Below are positions 19,652 through 28,060 of a stretch of DNA of 64,000 bases, in pieces (the stretch's first letter is position 1; each line of letters opens with the position of its first letter). The stretch comes from JABCZH01 sp963803775 (lineage in GTDB: Bacteria > Acidobacteriota > Terriglobia > Terriglobales > Acidobacteriaceae), in contig CAWDNS010000003.1 of assembly GCA_963803775.1 (NCBI GenBank), forward strand, positions 1 through 64,000, in the 5' to 3' direction. The position numbers and the translations under genes are program-made. The notes beneath the pieces were generated by a model, which was given only the letters and a program-made list of their open reading frames with translations, was not told where the DNA came from and did no database searches.

Positions 19652-21102
19652 CCAACGCCACCATGCTTCCTCAAGCGGTCGACTATATTCGCTTGCTGCC
19701 GGAGATCGTCCTGACCGTCTTTGGCATGATCGTAATGGTGGTGGACGCAGCTGCCGAGGAAAAACGGATCGAGAAAACTCTGGGCGCGATCGCCCTGCTT
19801 GGCTCACTGACTGCGCTTGCCGCCACATTTATGCAGGCCGAATATCCTGGCTTCGCCTTTTGGAACATGGTGCGGGTGGACTCGTTCAGCGTCTTCTTTC
19901 ACTTGCTGGTGGCGGCGGTGACGACGGTCGTCATTCTCACTTCTTTCGAGTACATGGAAGTGCAACAAATTCGCGCCGGCGAATACTACGCCTTGATCCT
20001 GTTCGGTGCCGTCGGGATGAGCCTGATGTCGTCCGCGGTCGAACTGGTGCTCATCTTCATCGCGCTAGAAATTTCCTCGATCTCAACCTACGTGTTGGCG
20101 GGATTCCGGCGGCGGGCGGCCATCAGCAGCGAGTCGTCAGTCAAGTATTTTCTCCTAGGATCGTTTGCCACGGCGTTCTTCCTCTATGGCGTAGCTCTCA
20201 TGTTCGGCGCCACCGGCTCGACTAGCATTGCGGCAATCGGCGAGGTTCTGCGTTCGGGGCAGATTCCCCTTCTCGCCTACGCTGGAGTCGCGCTGATGTT
20301 CGTCGGCCTTGGATTCAAGGTGGCTGCCGCGCCGTTTCATGTATGGACGCCGGACGTTTACGAAGGCGCGCCGTCGCCAGTGGTCGGATTCATGTCCACT
20401 GCTCCAAAAGCCGCCGCGTTTGCGGTATTGCTACGGGTCATGTTTGAAGCCCATGCTCCCGGCCGGATTGGGCTGATCTGGGTAGTAGCGGCGCTTTCCA
20501 TGACAATCGGAAACCTCGGCGCGCTGGTGCAAAACAACATCAAGCGATTGCTGGCCTACTCTTCCATCGCCCATGCCGGATATTTGCTGGTCGCGTATGC
20601 AGCTTTGCCCAATAACGGCATCCCCGCCGCCATGTTCTATGCGGCTTCGTATGCCGCCATGAACGTAGGTGCGTTTGCGGTCGTCAGTCACTTCGGCGGC
20701 GCAGGTGAACGTTACGTGACCTTGGAAGACTACTCCGGACTGGGACGGCGCTCGCCACTGCTGGCGGCAACGCTGACCATTTTTCTGCTGTCGCTCATCG
20801 GCATCCCGATCACCGGCGGTTTCTTTGCCAAGTTCTACGTCTTCAGCGCCGCCTTGCAGGCGAATCTCGTCGGCCTGGTGATTATCGGCGTGCTGAACAG
20901 CGCGGTGGGGGCGTACTACTACCTGCGGATTATCGTCGTGATGTACATGCGTGAGCCGCAGCAGGAAGTTCCGGTGGCGCGGATTCCTGTGGGACTCGGA
21001 GCCGCTCTGGCCATCAGCCTGGCGGCAACTATCTATCTGGGCGTGCTGCCCGGCAGAGTGCTCGAATACGCTTCGCGGACTGCGATGGCGTGGGCGCGGT
21101 GA
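19648..21102 (+). CDS. nuoN: NADH-quinone oxidoreductase subunit N
   Basis: About 484 residues, intact. GTG 19648 overlaps the nuoM stop (GTGA); ATG 19663 is an alternative start. Fourteen hydrophobic helices are expected. Family signatures: LVLIFIALEISSISTYVLAGF (conserved membrane Glu), SVKYFLLGSFATAFFLYG, KVAAAPFHVWTPDVYEGAPSPVVGFMSTAPK with the conserved Lys, NIKRLLAYSSIAHAGYLL, and FLLSLIGIPITGGFFAKF. Like NuoL and NuoM it is one of the three proton-pumping, Mrp-antiporter-like subunits. Last gene of the operon; no strong terminator hairpin was seen after it. Confidence 0.95.
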   Translation: MTNATMLPQAVDYIRLLPEIVLTVFGMIVMVVDAAAEEKRIEKTLGAIALLGSLTALAATFMQAEYPGFAFWNMVRVDSFSVFFHLLVAAVTTVVILTSFEYMEVQQIRAGEYYALILFGAVGMSLMSSAVELVLIFIALEISSISTYVLAGFRRRAAISSESSVKYFLLGSFATAFFLYGVALMFGATGSTSIAAIGEVLRSGQIPLLAYAGVALMFVGLGFKVAAAPFHVWTPDVYEGAPSPVVGFMSTAPKAAAFAVLLRVMFEAHAPGRIGLIWVVAALSMTIGNLGALVQNNIKRLLAYSSIAHAGYLLVAYAALPNNGIPAAMFYAASYAAMNVGAFAVVSHFGGAGERYVTLEDYSGLGRRSPLLAATLTIFLLSLIGIPITGGFFAKFYVFSAALQANLVGLVIIGVLNSAVGAYYYLRIIVVMYMREPQQEVPVARIPVGLGAALAISLAATIYLGVLPGRVLEYASRTAMAWAR

Positions 21103-21272
21103 ATGCGGTCACCTTGCAAGCTTCTTGCCCTCAAGCTAGCGCGACGGCCATTCACGTTAAACGCCTCGTCCGACACCAAAAATTGCAGAACAGGGGTTTC
21201 ACGACTTCGATTTGACAACCGCCTTCCATCCCGGCATCATGGAAAGCACGCAAGGTGTCATGTGGAGGGTGT

Positions 21273-21440
21273 ATGAGTAAGTTTGTACAGAGGCTCTGGT
21301 CTGAGGAGCAGGGTCAAGACATTGCGGAATATGCCGTGATGTTGGCGGTAATTCTAGTCTTAGTGGTCGGGACCATCCGTTTGATCGGTGCTAACGCCAA
21401 CAACGCATTTTCTACGACTGCCAGTGCCATCGCCCAGTAA
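21273..21440 (+). CDS. Flp/Fap-type IVb pilin
   Basis: 55 residues. The start is set by GGAGGG seven bases upstream. It has the prepilin pattern of the Flp family: a short charged leader (MSKFVQRLWSEEQGQD), then IAEYAVMLAVILVLVVGTIRLIG, with the Glu-Tyr pair after the processing glycine region and one hydrophobic helix. Flp pilins assemble thin adhesive pili through Tad machinery. No Tad genes (cpaB, tadA, tadZ, tadV) are in this window, so assembly genes must be elsewhere. It stands alone 170 bases after nuoN, probably with its own promoter. Confidence 0.85.
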   Translation: MSKFVQRLWSEEQGQDIAEYAVMLAVILVLVVGTIRLIGANANNAFSTTASAIAQ

Positions 21441-21544
21441 CCGGGCTAGCTTGGCCGTTGTCTTCTATAGCTACTTCCAAAAATCGAACACTGGCTATCG
21501 TTCGGATTTTCCTGCTAATCGCCGGCATTAAGTTGGATATAGCG

Positions 21545-21757
21545 TCATAAACCGGGGGAGATTCGTGGTAGCTCATCGACTTCGAGCGGCCAGCGGTTCT
21601 TCGGCGGGGTTTCCGGCCAAAGAACCTCAAGTCGATCCCTGAATTGATCATCCCCTTCCAGCAACAATGGCGCCACGAACCGCAGCGCCTCGACTTCCTG
21701 GCGCACCCGCGCCAGATCTATTTCCTTCTGCCGCAATACTTCGAGTAGGCTTCTCAT
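21545..21757 (-). CDS. Small conserved hypothetical protein with helical N-terminus
   Basis: 70 residues when started at ATG 21757 (MRSLLEVLRQKEIDLARVRQEVEALRF...). The first 30 residues form one amphipathic, probably coiled-coil helix. The pattern LLEVLRQKE.DL.R.R.EVEALR recurs in short acidobacterial proteins of unknown role. The frame is open for 55 more codons upstream, but those residues look random, so the internal ATG is chosen. No signal peptide, metal site or enzyme motif is visible. It is convergent with the Flp pilin gene. Confidence 0.5.
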   Translation of the reverse strand: MRSLLEVLRQKEIDLARVRQEVEALRFVAPLLLEGDDQFRDRLEVLWPETPPKNRWPLEVDELPRISPGL

Positions 21758-21997
21758 GACGAAATGCAGCGCTCCTGCACCACTTCTCTGGCAGAATCGA
21801 ACACGCTGGAAACCCGTACTTCTTAGGCTGCTCGTCTTAGGCTGGATTACGAAGAATTGTAATCTACGGCTGCGATAGATTGCTAGTGCGAAAAAGCAGA
21901 TTTGCGCCTGTGAAGCGTCCATGATATGTAAAGCCTGCGGGCAGGTGGAGCGCGTGGCGCAAATCGAAGGCGGCGCGCAAATGGAGAATCAACACCA

Positions 21998-22747
21998 ATG
22001 GTGGCCGGTTCGGACCTGATCAAGATGGATGGGCTCCTCGGCAGCACCGAGATCCACGTTTGGCACACCGACCTGACAGCCCAGGAAGCGGCCATCGACA
22101 GACTATCTTCGCTTCTGGACCACTCTGAACAAAAACGGGCCGCGCGCTTTCTAGTTCCCGAGCCGCGCATTCAGTTCATTCTTTCGCGGGCATTCCTGCG
22201 CATCGCTCTGGGGCAATACCTCCAGATCGAACCTCTGGAAGTGCATTTTCGCGCCGCAGAGCACGGGAAACCAGAACTGGCCGGAGCGGGCGACCTGTAC
22301 TTCAATTTGTCTCACACCGAGGGGACAACCATGATCGCGGTAACCCGAGCCGGCCGCGTGGGCATTGATGTCGAGCGAATCCGGGAGAACCTGGATCCAC
22401 TGCAGCTTGGTACCCGTTTCTTTTCGGCAAAGGAGTCGGAGTGGTTGCGATCGCAGCCCGCTGACCAACGCTTTGCGGCCTTTTTCGGCTGCTGGACCGC
22501 GAAGGAAGCATATATAAAGGCCTGCGGAGCGGGTCTGTCGGCCCCGCTCGACGGCTTCGGCGTGATTCCCCGTTCGGGCGCTGGAGAACTACATCTGGAA
22601 ATCTATGACAAGCCTGAAGAGTCAACGAGCTGGTCGATGTGGCAGTTCGACCTGGGTCCGGACTTGCGCAGCGCGGTCGCGGTCGAAGCAGTGGACTGTC
22701 AGATTCGTCTCGGCCGATGGTCGGCGGCAGGCGCAAGCATTTCGTAG
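21998..22747 (+). CDS. Sfp-type 4'-phosphopantetheinyl transferase
   Basis: 249 residues, start preceded by GGAGAA. The family motifs are all present: NLSHTEG near residue 105, GIDVER near 125 (Asp for magnesium), FFSAKESEWL near 145 and WTAKEAYIKACGAGL near 165 with its Glu and Lys. These proteins move the phosphopantetheine arm from coenzyme A to a serine of carrier proteins of polyketide, non-ribosomal peptide or other thiotemplate enzymes. No such synthase lies in the window, so its carrier partner is elsewhere. The length and two-domain layout match Sfp/Gsp rather than the shorter AcpS. Confidence 0.92.
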   Translation: MVAGSDLIKMDGLLGSTEIHVWHTDLTAQEAAIDRLSSLLDHSEQKRAARFLVPEPRIQFILSRAFLRIALGQYLQIEPLEVHFRAAEHGKPELAGAGDLYFNLSHTEGTTMIAVTRAGRVGIDVERIRENLDPLQLGTRFFSAKESEWLRSQPADQRFAAFFGCWTAKEAYIKACGAGLSAPLDGFGVIPRSGAGELHLEIYDKPEESTSWSMWQFDLGPDLRSAVAVEAVDCQIRLGRWSAAGASIS

Positions 22748-22783
22748 CGTTCGAAGATTCGCGGGTTCATTCAGGGAGGAAAC

Positions 22784-23341
22784 ATGCAGATTGGAAGCAG
22801 GAAATCGCGGAGCGGGTTGCATCGGTTGTATGTGGTATTGGCCTATCTGCTGGCCGGGAGCGGGCTGGCCTCCGCACAAGCGCCACAAGCTAGGGCCGAG
22901 GACGTGGCTTCTCCCTCGGCAGTCGTCCGGGCGTCTTATGTCGCGATTTCAGGACCCCCTGGACAGGCGCTTAACCTTGATCGCTTCCGCTCTCTTTTCC
23001 AGCCCCAGGCACAATTGGTAAGCATGAGTATTAAAGATGGCCGGGTCGTCGCTCATGCCATGACGTTACCGGAGTTCACGGACATGGTGATCGCCGCAAT
23101 TGGCAAGGGCGGCCACATCGAGCGCGAACTCGCGCAACGCGTCGACGTGTACGGAAACATCGCCAACGTCTGGAGCAGTTTCGAATCCCGCAAGACTCCG
23201 AATGACCCGCAAGTAACTCGTGGCATCAACAGCATTCAACTGATGAACGACGGTAAACGCTGGTGGATCAGCGGTGCGCTATGGCAGCACGAGACTGCGG
23301 AAAATCCGATTCCCGCGAAGTATCTGTCGGCGGCACACTAG
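22784..23341 (+). CDS. Exported NTF2-like (SnoaL-type) hypothetical protein
   Basis: 185 residues; GGAGG lies seven bases before the ATG. The N-terminus has a basic start then a hydrophobic run ending ASAQAPQA, a signal peptide. The mature part reads like a cone-shaped NTF2/SnoaL domain: LDRFRSLFQPQAQLV, TLPEFTDMVIA, VDVYGNIANVWSSFESR, GINSIQLMNDGKRWWISGALW. This fold binds small ligands and is often non-catalytic. It sits 36 bases after the phosphopantetheinyl transferase gene and 4 bases before the sugar transporter gene, so all three are likely co-transcribed. Function is not known. Confidence 0.72.
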   Translation: MQIGSRKSRSGLHRLYVVLAYLLAGSGLASAQAPQARAEDVASPSAVVRASYVAISGPPGQALNLDRFRSLFQPQAQLVSMSIKDGRVVAHAMTLPEFTDMVIAAIGKGGHIERELAQRVDVYGNIANVWSSFESRKTPNDPQVTRGINSIQLMNDGKRWWISGALWQHETAENPIPAKYLSAAH

Positions 23342-23345
23342 ACAC

Positions 23346-24674
23346 ATGAATCTGAACCCGAACCTGGCAAAGAGTACTGCGGTTGCCGCGTTGGGCGGTC
23401 TGCTATTCGGATTCGATACCGCCGTCATCTCCGGCGCCACCGGAACCCTCACCCAAACCTTCCAGCTTTCGCCGGGCGGCCTCGGTATCACCGTCGCTAG
23501 CGCTTTGGGAGGAACAATCCTGGGCGCGATGCTGGCGGGGTTTCCCGGCGATCGCTACGGGCGTCGCGATAGTTTGCGGATTATGGCCATTCTTTACTTG
23601 ATTTCGGCCATAGGCTGTGCGGGGGCCTGGAATTGGCCGGCGCTCATTGTTTTTCGCTTCATTGGAGGACTAGGAATCGGCGGGTCTTCGGTGCTGGGTC
23701 CAATGTATATTGCGGAGATTTCTCCCGCGAAGCTGCGTGGACGTCTGGTGGGATTCTTTCAATTCAACATCGTCTTCGGCATTCTGCTGGCTTATTTCTC
23801 GAATTACCTGATCGGACTGCAACGCTTCGGTTTGTTGGAATGGCGGTGGGAACTGGGCGTGACTGGCATTCCGGCGGCGCTCTTCTTTGTTCTGTTGTTC
23901 ACCATTCCCCGCAGCCCGCGCTGGCTGGTCAAGAAAGGACGGATTGCCGACGCCCGAACCGTTCTGCAAAACATCGGGACCAGCGACTTCGAACGGGAGT
24001 TGCAGGAAATCGTTGCCTCCATCGATTCTGAACACACACACGCCACCGAGGTTCTGTTTTCACGGAAGTATCTTTTCCCTATCTTTCTGGCGGTCACCAT
24101 CGGAATGTTTAATCAGCTTTCCGGGATCAACGCCATCCTCTACTACTTGAACGATATCTTTGCCCACGCTGGCTTCAGTAAAGTATCGGGTAGTCTTCAA
24201 GCCGTGGCCGTTGGTGGCACGAATCTGCTTTTCACCGTGATTACCATGTCGGTCATTGACAAGATCGGACGCAAGATCCTGCTGCTGATTGGCGCTGTCG
24301 GCATGGCCGTCTGCCTATCTGGGGTTGCAGCGATTTTCTTCACCCAACAGCATCAAAGCTTGCTGCTCGGGCTGCTGATCGGCTACATTGCCTGTTTTGC
24401 TTTTTCGCAGGGAGCCGTGATCTGGGTTTATTTGGCGGAAGTTTTCCCCAACGCCGTGCGGGCCAAGGGTCAGAGCCTGGGTAGCTTTTCACACTGGTTT
24501 ATGAATGCCCTCATCTCCGGAACCTTTCCGCTGCTGGCGGCGTCGTCCGGTGGCTATCCGTTTGTATTCTTTGCGGCGATGATGGTGCTGCAATTCTTTG
24601 TAGTCTTGTTGGCGTATCCCGAGACGAAGGGTTTGTCGCTGGAACAGATGCAGAAAAAACTCGGAATTGCATAA
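23346..24674 (+). CDS. MFS sugar porter (sugar:H+ symporter family)
   Basis: 442 residues with twelve predicted membrane helices. Sugar-porter marks: GFDTAVISGATG in helix 1, GDRYGRR between helices 2 and 3, PRSPRWLVKKGR before the central loop, LSGINAILYYLNDIF in helix 7, DKIGRK between helices 8 and 9, and YPETKGLSLEQMQKKL at the end. ATG 23346 is preferred because the sequence upstream lies inside the preceding gene and lacks helix character. Typical substrates are hexoses or pentoses taken up with protons; the exact sugar cannot be told. It follows the NTF2-like gene by four bases. Confidence 0.92.
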   Translation: MNLNPNLAKSTAVAALGGLLFGFDTAVISGATGTLTQTFQLSPGGLGITVASALGGTILGAMLAGFPGDRYGRRDSLRIMAILYLISAIGCAGAWNWPALIVFRFIGGLGIGGSSVLGPMYIAEISPAKLRGRLVGFFQFNIVFGILLAYFSNYLIGLQRFGLLEWRWELGVTGIPAALFFVLLFTIPRSPRWLVKKGRIADARTVLQNIGTSDFERELQEIVASIDSEHTHATEVLFSRKYLFPIFLAVTIGMFNQLSGINAILYYLNDIFAHAGFSKVSGSLQAVAVGGTNLLFTVITMSVIDKIGRKILLLIGAVGMAVCLSGVAAIFFTQQHQSLLLGLLIGYIACFAFSQGAVIWVYLAEVFPNAVRAKGQSLGSFSHWFMNALISGTFPLLAASSGGYPFVFFAAMMVLQFFVVLLAYPETKGLSLEQMQKKLGIA

Positions 24675-24680
24675 CGGTAC

Positions 24681-26879
24681 TCAGTGTTGCTCGAACAACT
24701 CCGTCCGGTCGATGCGTTCACCTTTGAAGACTACCGACGAAATCCTCTCGGTCGCGGTGATGTCTTCGAGCGGATTGCCATCGATGATCAATAGATCAGC
24801 GTCGTTGCCGGGACGTACGGTCCCGATGTGAGCGTCGGAGCCGAGCAGCCGCGCGGCATTGGATGTAGCTGCTTGCAACGCCACGGCCGGCGGGATTCCC
24901 GCTCGCACCCACAACTCTAGTTCCCGCTGCACCGTGGGGCCGTGGATCACGAGAAAATTGCCGGCGTCGCTCCCCGTGACCAGCAACACTTTGTGTTCGT
25001 AGGCACGTTTAAGGTTTGCAGTCGCGATCTGCATGTCGATGGGATACTGCCCAATCGATGCGCGAATCTCCTCGGCATCCTTGGACCCGAGTGCGTCCTC
25101 GGTTCCTCGCAGCAATTCCGGAGGCCCGACTTGCTGCACCAATGAGCGCTTGAGCAAATCGGCCTTCCCTGCCGCAAAATCCTTGAAAGCTTCGCCCACG
25201 CTCAGCGTAGGATCATAAAAGGTTCCGTGCCGGGCCATCTGATCGAACAAAGCATCCGGAATCGCCTCGCGAAACGACCCGTGTTCAATGGAATTGGCCT
25301 GGGCCTGAACCGCCTCCTCCACATCGCGCAAATCGCCGGTATGGACCGCGAGCGGCAATTGGTCGGCATGAGCTTGTTGAGCGACCGCCTGGAATATGCT
25401 GGGATCCAGCCGGTTGTACACCCGGCCACCAGCGCCGGATTCCAGAATGGCTTTGACGCAATCCACCCCGGACTTTTTGAGGTCATCCACCTGCTGCCTG
25501 GCTTCTTCGGGCGAAGCCGGAATGCGAGTGAACTGCTTTTCCGCATTCTCGCGGATTCCTGCCGGAAGCTGCTTAAAGTATTCCGTTCCATGACCACCCT
25601 TAGCGGTAAACAGCGGCCCGCAGGTGAACAGTTCCGCGCCCAGTACCTCTCCGCTGTTGATCTTCGACCGTGTCTTGAGAATACCGTCGAGCCCGTCGCC
25701 CACACTGCGGACGGTGGTGACCCCGCTGTAAAGATATGCCGCGAGATTGCGCAGCATCATCTTGTCGGGATCATACGACTTCATGTCAGGATAGAAACCG
25801 GCTGGCGCGCCAAGATGCACATGAACGTCGATGAGGCCGGGAAGAATGGTCTTGCCGGCGGCTTCGACCACCTCAGCATTAACTGTCTTCGGGTCCGGCC
25901 CGTTTCCCTGGTACACTTCCGCAATCTTGCCGCCGCGGACCAGCACAGCGCCATTCTCAATGACCGGCCCGTCGCCGACGAAAATGCGTGCGCCACGAAT
26001 CAGGAACGTCTCGCTGCGATTGAGCTGGCGTTGCAGTATTTTCGTCTTTTCCGCATTGCTCTTGGTGTGCGTCTGCCAGAGGCCGAGACACAAAAACGGC
26101 GTCATTACCACGGCCAGCCACAGTTTCGCCGAATTGCGTATCTTCTCTTCTTTTTCCCAGCGAAACAGCTTGTAGGCGATAAACAGTCCCACCACCATGG
26201 TCAGCAACAACGCCGCTGCCGGCTGGATGTTCGCGATAATCCCTTCATCACGCATCAGCATTGCCTGCACACCGGTGACCAGGTAGGTGGCAGGCAGGAA
26301 CTGGGTGACCACCAGCAGCCACGCGGGAAACATGGCCAGCGGGAAGGTCGCGCCGCTCAGGAACAGCATGGGCAGGTAAACCAACTGGATCAGAATCTGG
26401 CTCTCCTGCATGGAGTTGGCGACTGCCGCCAGGATCAAGCCGATCGCGCGAAATCCAGCGATGCCCACCGACACAAAAATCAAGATCGATCCCATGCTTT
26501 TCGGCCAGGGCATGCCATAAATGAAATGCGCCAGGCTAAACATCACGAACACATACGGCATGAAAATGATCCAGCCGGTCACCGTGGACGCGATCAACAA
26601 GGGCGCAGGGGAAATCGGCGTAACTTTGTACCGCCGCAGAATGTTGGCTTCCCGCTCCTGCACCGCGCGCATCCCCGCGCCGAACAGTCCGTTACCCAGG
26701 ATTCCAATGATCATGACCATGGCAATCACAATGGTCATGCCAGCACCGCGCTCGGCATGAAACGCTTGAGCAAACACAAAGAAGAAAACCAGAGGAAACA
26801 AATAATTGAAGAACAGCACTGACTTCTGGCGCATGGCCAGTTTCAGATCGAGCGCGATCAATGCCTTGTAGGCGTTCAT
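24681..26879 (-). CDS. ABC-2 type permease fused to a metal-dependent amidohydrolase
   Basis: 732 residues in one uninterrupted frame. Residues 1-250 are an ABC-2 permease with six hydrophobic helices and the EREANILRRYKVTPIS coupling region. Around residues 255-275 a seventh helix (KLWLAVVMTPFLCLGLW) follows. From about 285 to the end is a complete amidohydrolase: LIRGARIFVGDG beta sandwich, HVHL metal site, CVKA lysine (carbamate position), AVHTGD and SIEHG histidines, TGSDAG aspartate, and the C-terminal NDADLLIIDGNPLEDI. All metal ligands are present, so the enzyme should be active, probably a prolidase/imidazolonepropionase-type hydrolase. The extra helix would place the enzyme outside the cytoplasmic membrane. 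The ATPase gene upstream overlaps by four bases. Confidence 0.9.
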   Translation of the reverse strand: MNAYKALIALDLKLAMRQKSVLFFNYLFPLVFFFVFAQAFHAERGAGMTIVIAMVMIIGILGNGLFGAGMRAVQEREANILRRYKVTPISPAPLLIASTVTGWIIFMPYVFVMFSLAHFIYGMPWPKSMGSILIFVSVGIAGFRAIGLILAAVANSMQESQILIQLVYLPMLFLSGATFPLAMFPAWLLVVTQFLPATYLVTGVQAMLMRDEGIIANIQPAAALLLTMVVGLFIAYKLFRWEKEEKIRNSAKLWLAVVMTPFLCLGLWQTHTKSNAEKTKILQRQLNRSETFLIRGARIFVGDGPVIENGAVLVRGGKIAEVYQGNGPDPKTVNAEVVEAAGKTILPGLIDVHVHLGAPAGFYPDMKSYDPDKMMLRNLAAYLYSGVTTVRSVGDGLDGILKTRSKINSGEVLGAELFTCGPLFTAKGGHGTEYFKQLPAGIRENAEKQFTRIPASPEEARQQVDDLKKSGVDCVKAILESGAGGRVYNRLDPSIFQAVAQQAHADQLPLAVHTGDLRDVEEAVQAQANSIEHGSFREAIPDALFDQMARHGTFYDPTLSVGEAFKDFAAGKADLLKRSLVQQVGPPELLRGTEDALGSKDAEEIRASIGQYPIDMQIATANLKRAYEHKVLLVTGSDAGNFLVIHGPTVQRELELWVRAGIPPAVALQAATSNAARLLGSDAHIGTVRPGNDADLLIIDGNPLEDITATERISSVVFKGERIDRTELFEQH

Positions 26880-27805
26880 TCGCGCAGGCTCTTTCCCGTG
26901 AGTTCGATGAACACATCTTCGAGCGTGGGCTGCTTGAGATGAACATCGGTGAGTTCGAGTCCTTGCTGATCAATCCACTTCACCAGATCGACCAGCGTCG
27001 CCGCCGGCCGGCGGGAATGCACGGTCAGCGTGCGGCCAGTGGAATCCAGAGCGCTCTGCGTGGCTTCCACCCATGCGGGACGATCCGCTGGAACTGGTTT
27101 GGCACACGTAACCACGATGCTCGACGCGTTACGGCTTTGCTGTTGCAGGCGACTGGGCGTATCGAGGGCGATGATCTTACCTTCGTCCACAATAGCCACC
27201 CGGTCGCACAGGCGCTCGGCTTCCTCGATGTAATGGGTGGTCATCAGAATCGTACGGTGCTCTTTCTTGAGCTCTTCCAGCAAAGAATGGATTTCCACAC
27301 GGACTTGCGGGTCAAGGCCAGTGGTAGGCTCATCCAGAAAAATAAGCTGGGGATCGTTAACTAAGGCCAGAGCTAATGCCAGTCGCTGCTTCTGACCACC
27401 CGAGAGCGTCCCATAAAAAGCTTCGCGTTTTTCTTCGAGCTGAAGGCGGTGAAGCAATTGATTCAGGTCGGCATGTTTGGTGTAGAAAGATGAGAATACC
27501 TGCAACGCCTCGCGCACCCGAATCTTTTCCGGCAGATTCGTGGCTTGCAGACAAACTCCGATGCGATCTTTGAGGCTTTGCCGCTGTTTGTCGGGGTCGA
27601 AGCCAAGCACTGCAACCTGGCCGCCAGAGCGCGGTCGCAAGCCTTCCAGAATCTCTACCGTCGTGGTCTTCCCCGCACCGTTGGGTCCAAGCAGACAAAA
27701 AACTTCTCCCGTCTGGATTTCGAAATCGATTCCCTTCACGGCATGAACGTCGCCGTAAGACTTCTTCAGACCTTGGACGGAGATGGCTGGGCTGTCGGGG
27801 GACAT
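26876..27805 (-). CDS. ABC transporter ATP-binding protein
   Basis: 309 residues. All nucleotide-binding motifs are intact: Walker A GPNGAGKTT near 40, Q-loop (VCLQATNL), ABC signature LSGGQKQR near 140, Walker B LIFLDEPTTGLDP and H-loop TTHY. The C-terminal ~90 residues (SIVVTCAKPVPADRPAW ... FIELTGKSLRE) are the extra domain found in DrrA/CcmA-like exporters of the ABC-2 class. It energises the permease half of the fused gene just downstream (four-base overlap, translational coupling). The transported molecule is unknown; relatives export drugs, peptides or polysaccharides. Confidence 0.93.
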   Translation of the reverse strand: MSPDSPAISVQGLKKSYGDVHAVKGIDFEIQTGEVFCLLGPNGAGKTTTVEILEGLRPRSGGQVAVLGFDPDKQRQSLKDRIGVCLQATNLPEKIRVREALQVFSSFYTKHADLNQLLHRLQLEEKREAFYGTLSGGQKQRLALALALVNDPQLIFLDEPTTGLDPQVRVEIHSLLEELKKEHRTILMTTHYIEEAERLCDRVAIVDEGKIIALDTPSRLQQQSRNASSIVVTCAKPVPADRPAWVEATQSALDSTGRTLTVHSRRPAATLVDLVKWIDQQGLELTDVHLKQPTLEDVFIELTGKSLRE

Positions 27806-27865
27806 TCGGAAACGATTAGGCTATCGAAGAAGACGAGCTGAGTCAAAGGCAGGGCGTTCAATGTT

Positions 27866-27943
27866 CTTCGCGAACTTCGCGAAATCCTTCGCGGCCTTTG
27901 CGGTCAAAAGCACTTAACCGCAAAAGTACGCAAAAGGGATCGC
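27866..27943. repeat. Intergenic palindromic/short tandem repeat element
   Basis: Between the ABC ATPase and the next gene lies a run with repeated cttcgcgaa-type units, then an inverted pair TTTGCGGT (27897-27904) and ACCGCAAA (27917-27924), continuing with cgcaaaag-type units. Sequences of this kind (TTCGCG.../...CGCAAAGG) are found scattered between genes in several phyla. No coding potential is seen in the whole 27806-28060 gap apart from this element and a ribosome site. Confidence 0.5.
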
Positions 27944-28060
27944 CAAGAGGCAAAACAACCCGCATTTAACCTGCTACCCTTTGCTTGGCAAACTACGTCG
28001 AATAGGAGTACAGTGTCATTTCCGCAGGGAATCTCTTTGTTTTTTCAGATTGGAGCATGC

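Noticed and set aside
25227..26822. 531-codon open frame on the plus strand opposite the permease-amidohydrolase gene
   Set aside because: Shadow of a high-GC gene on the other strand; no ribosome site and no domain, and the minus-strand protein has complete motifs.
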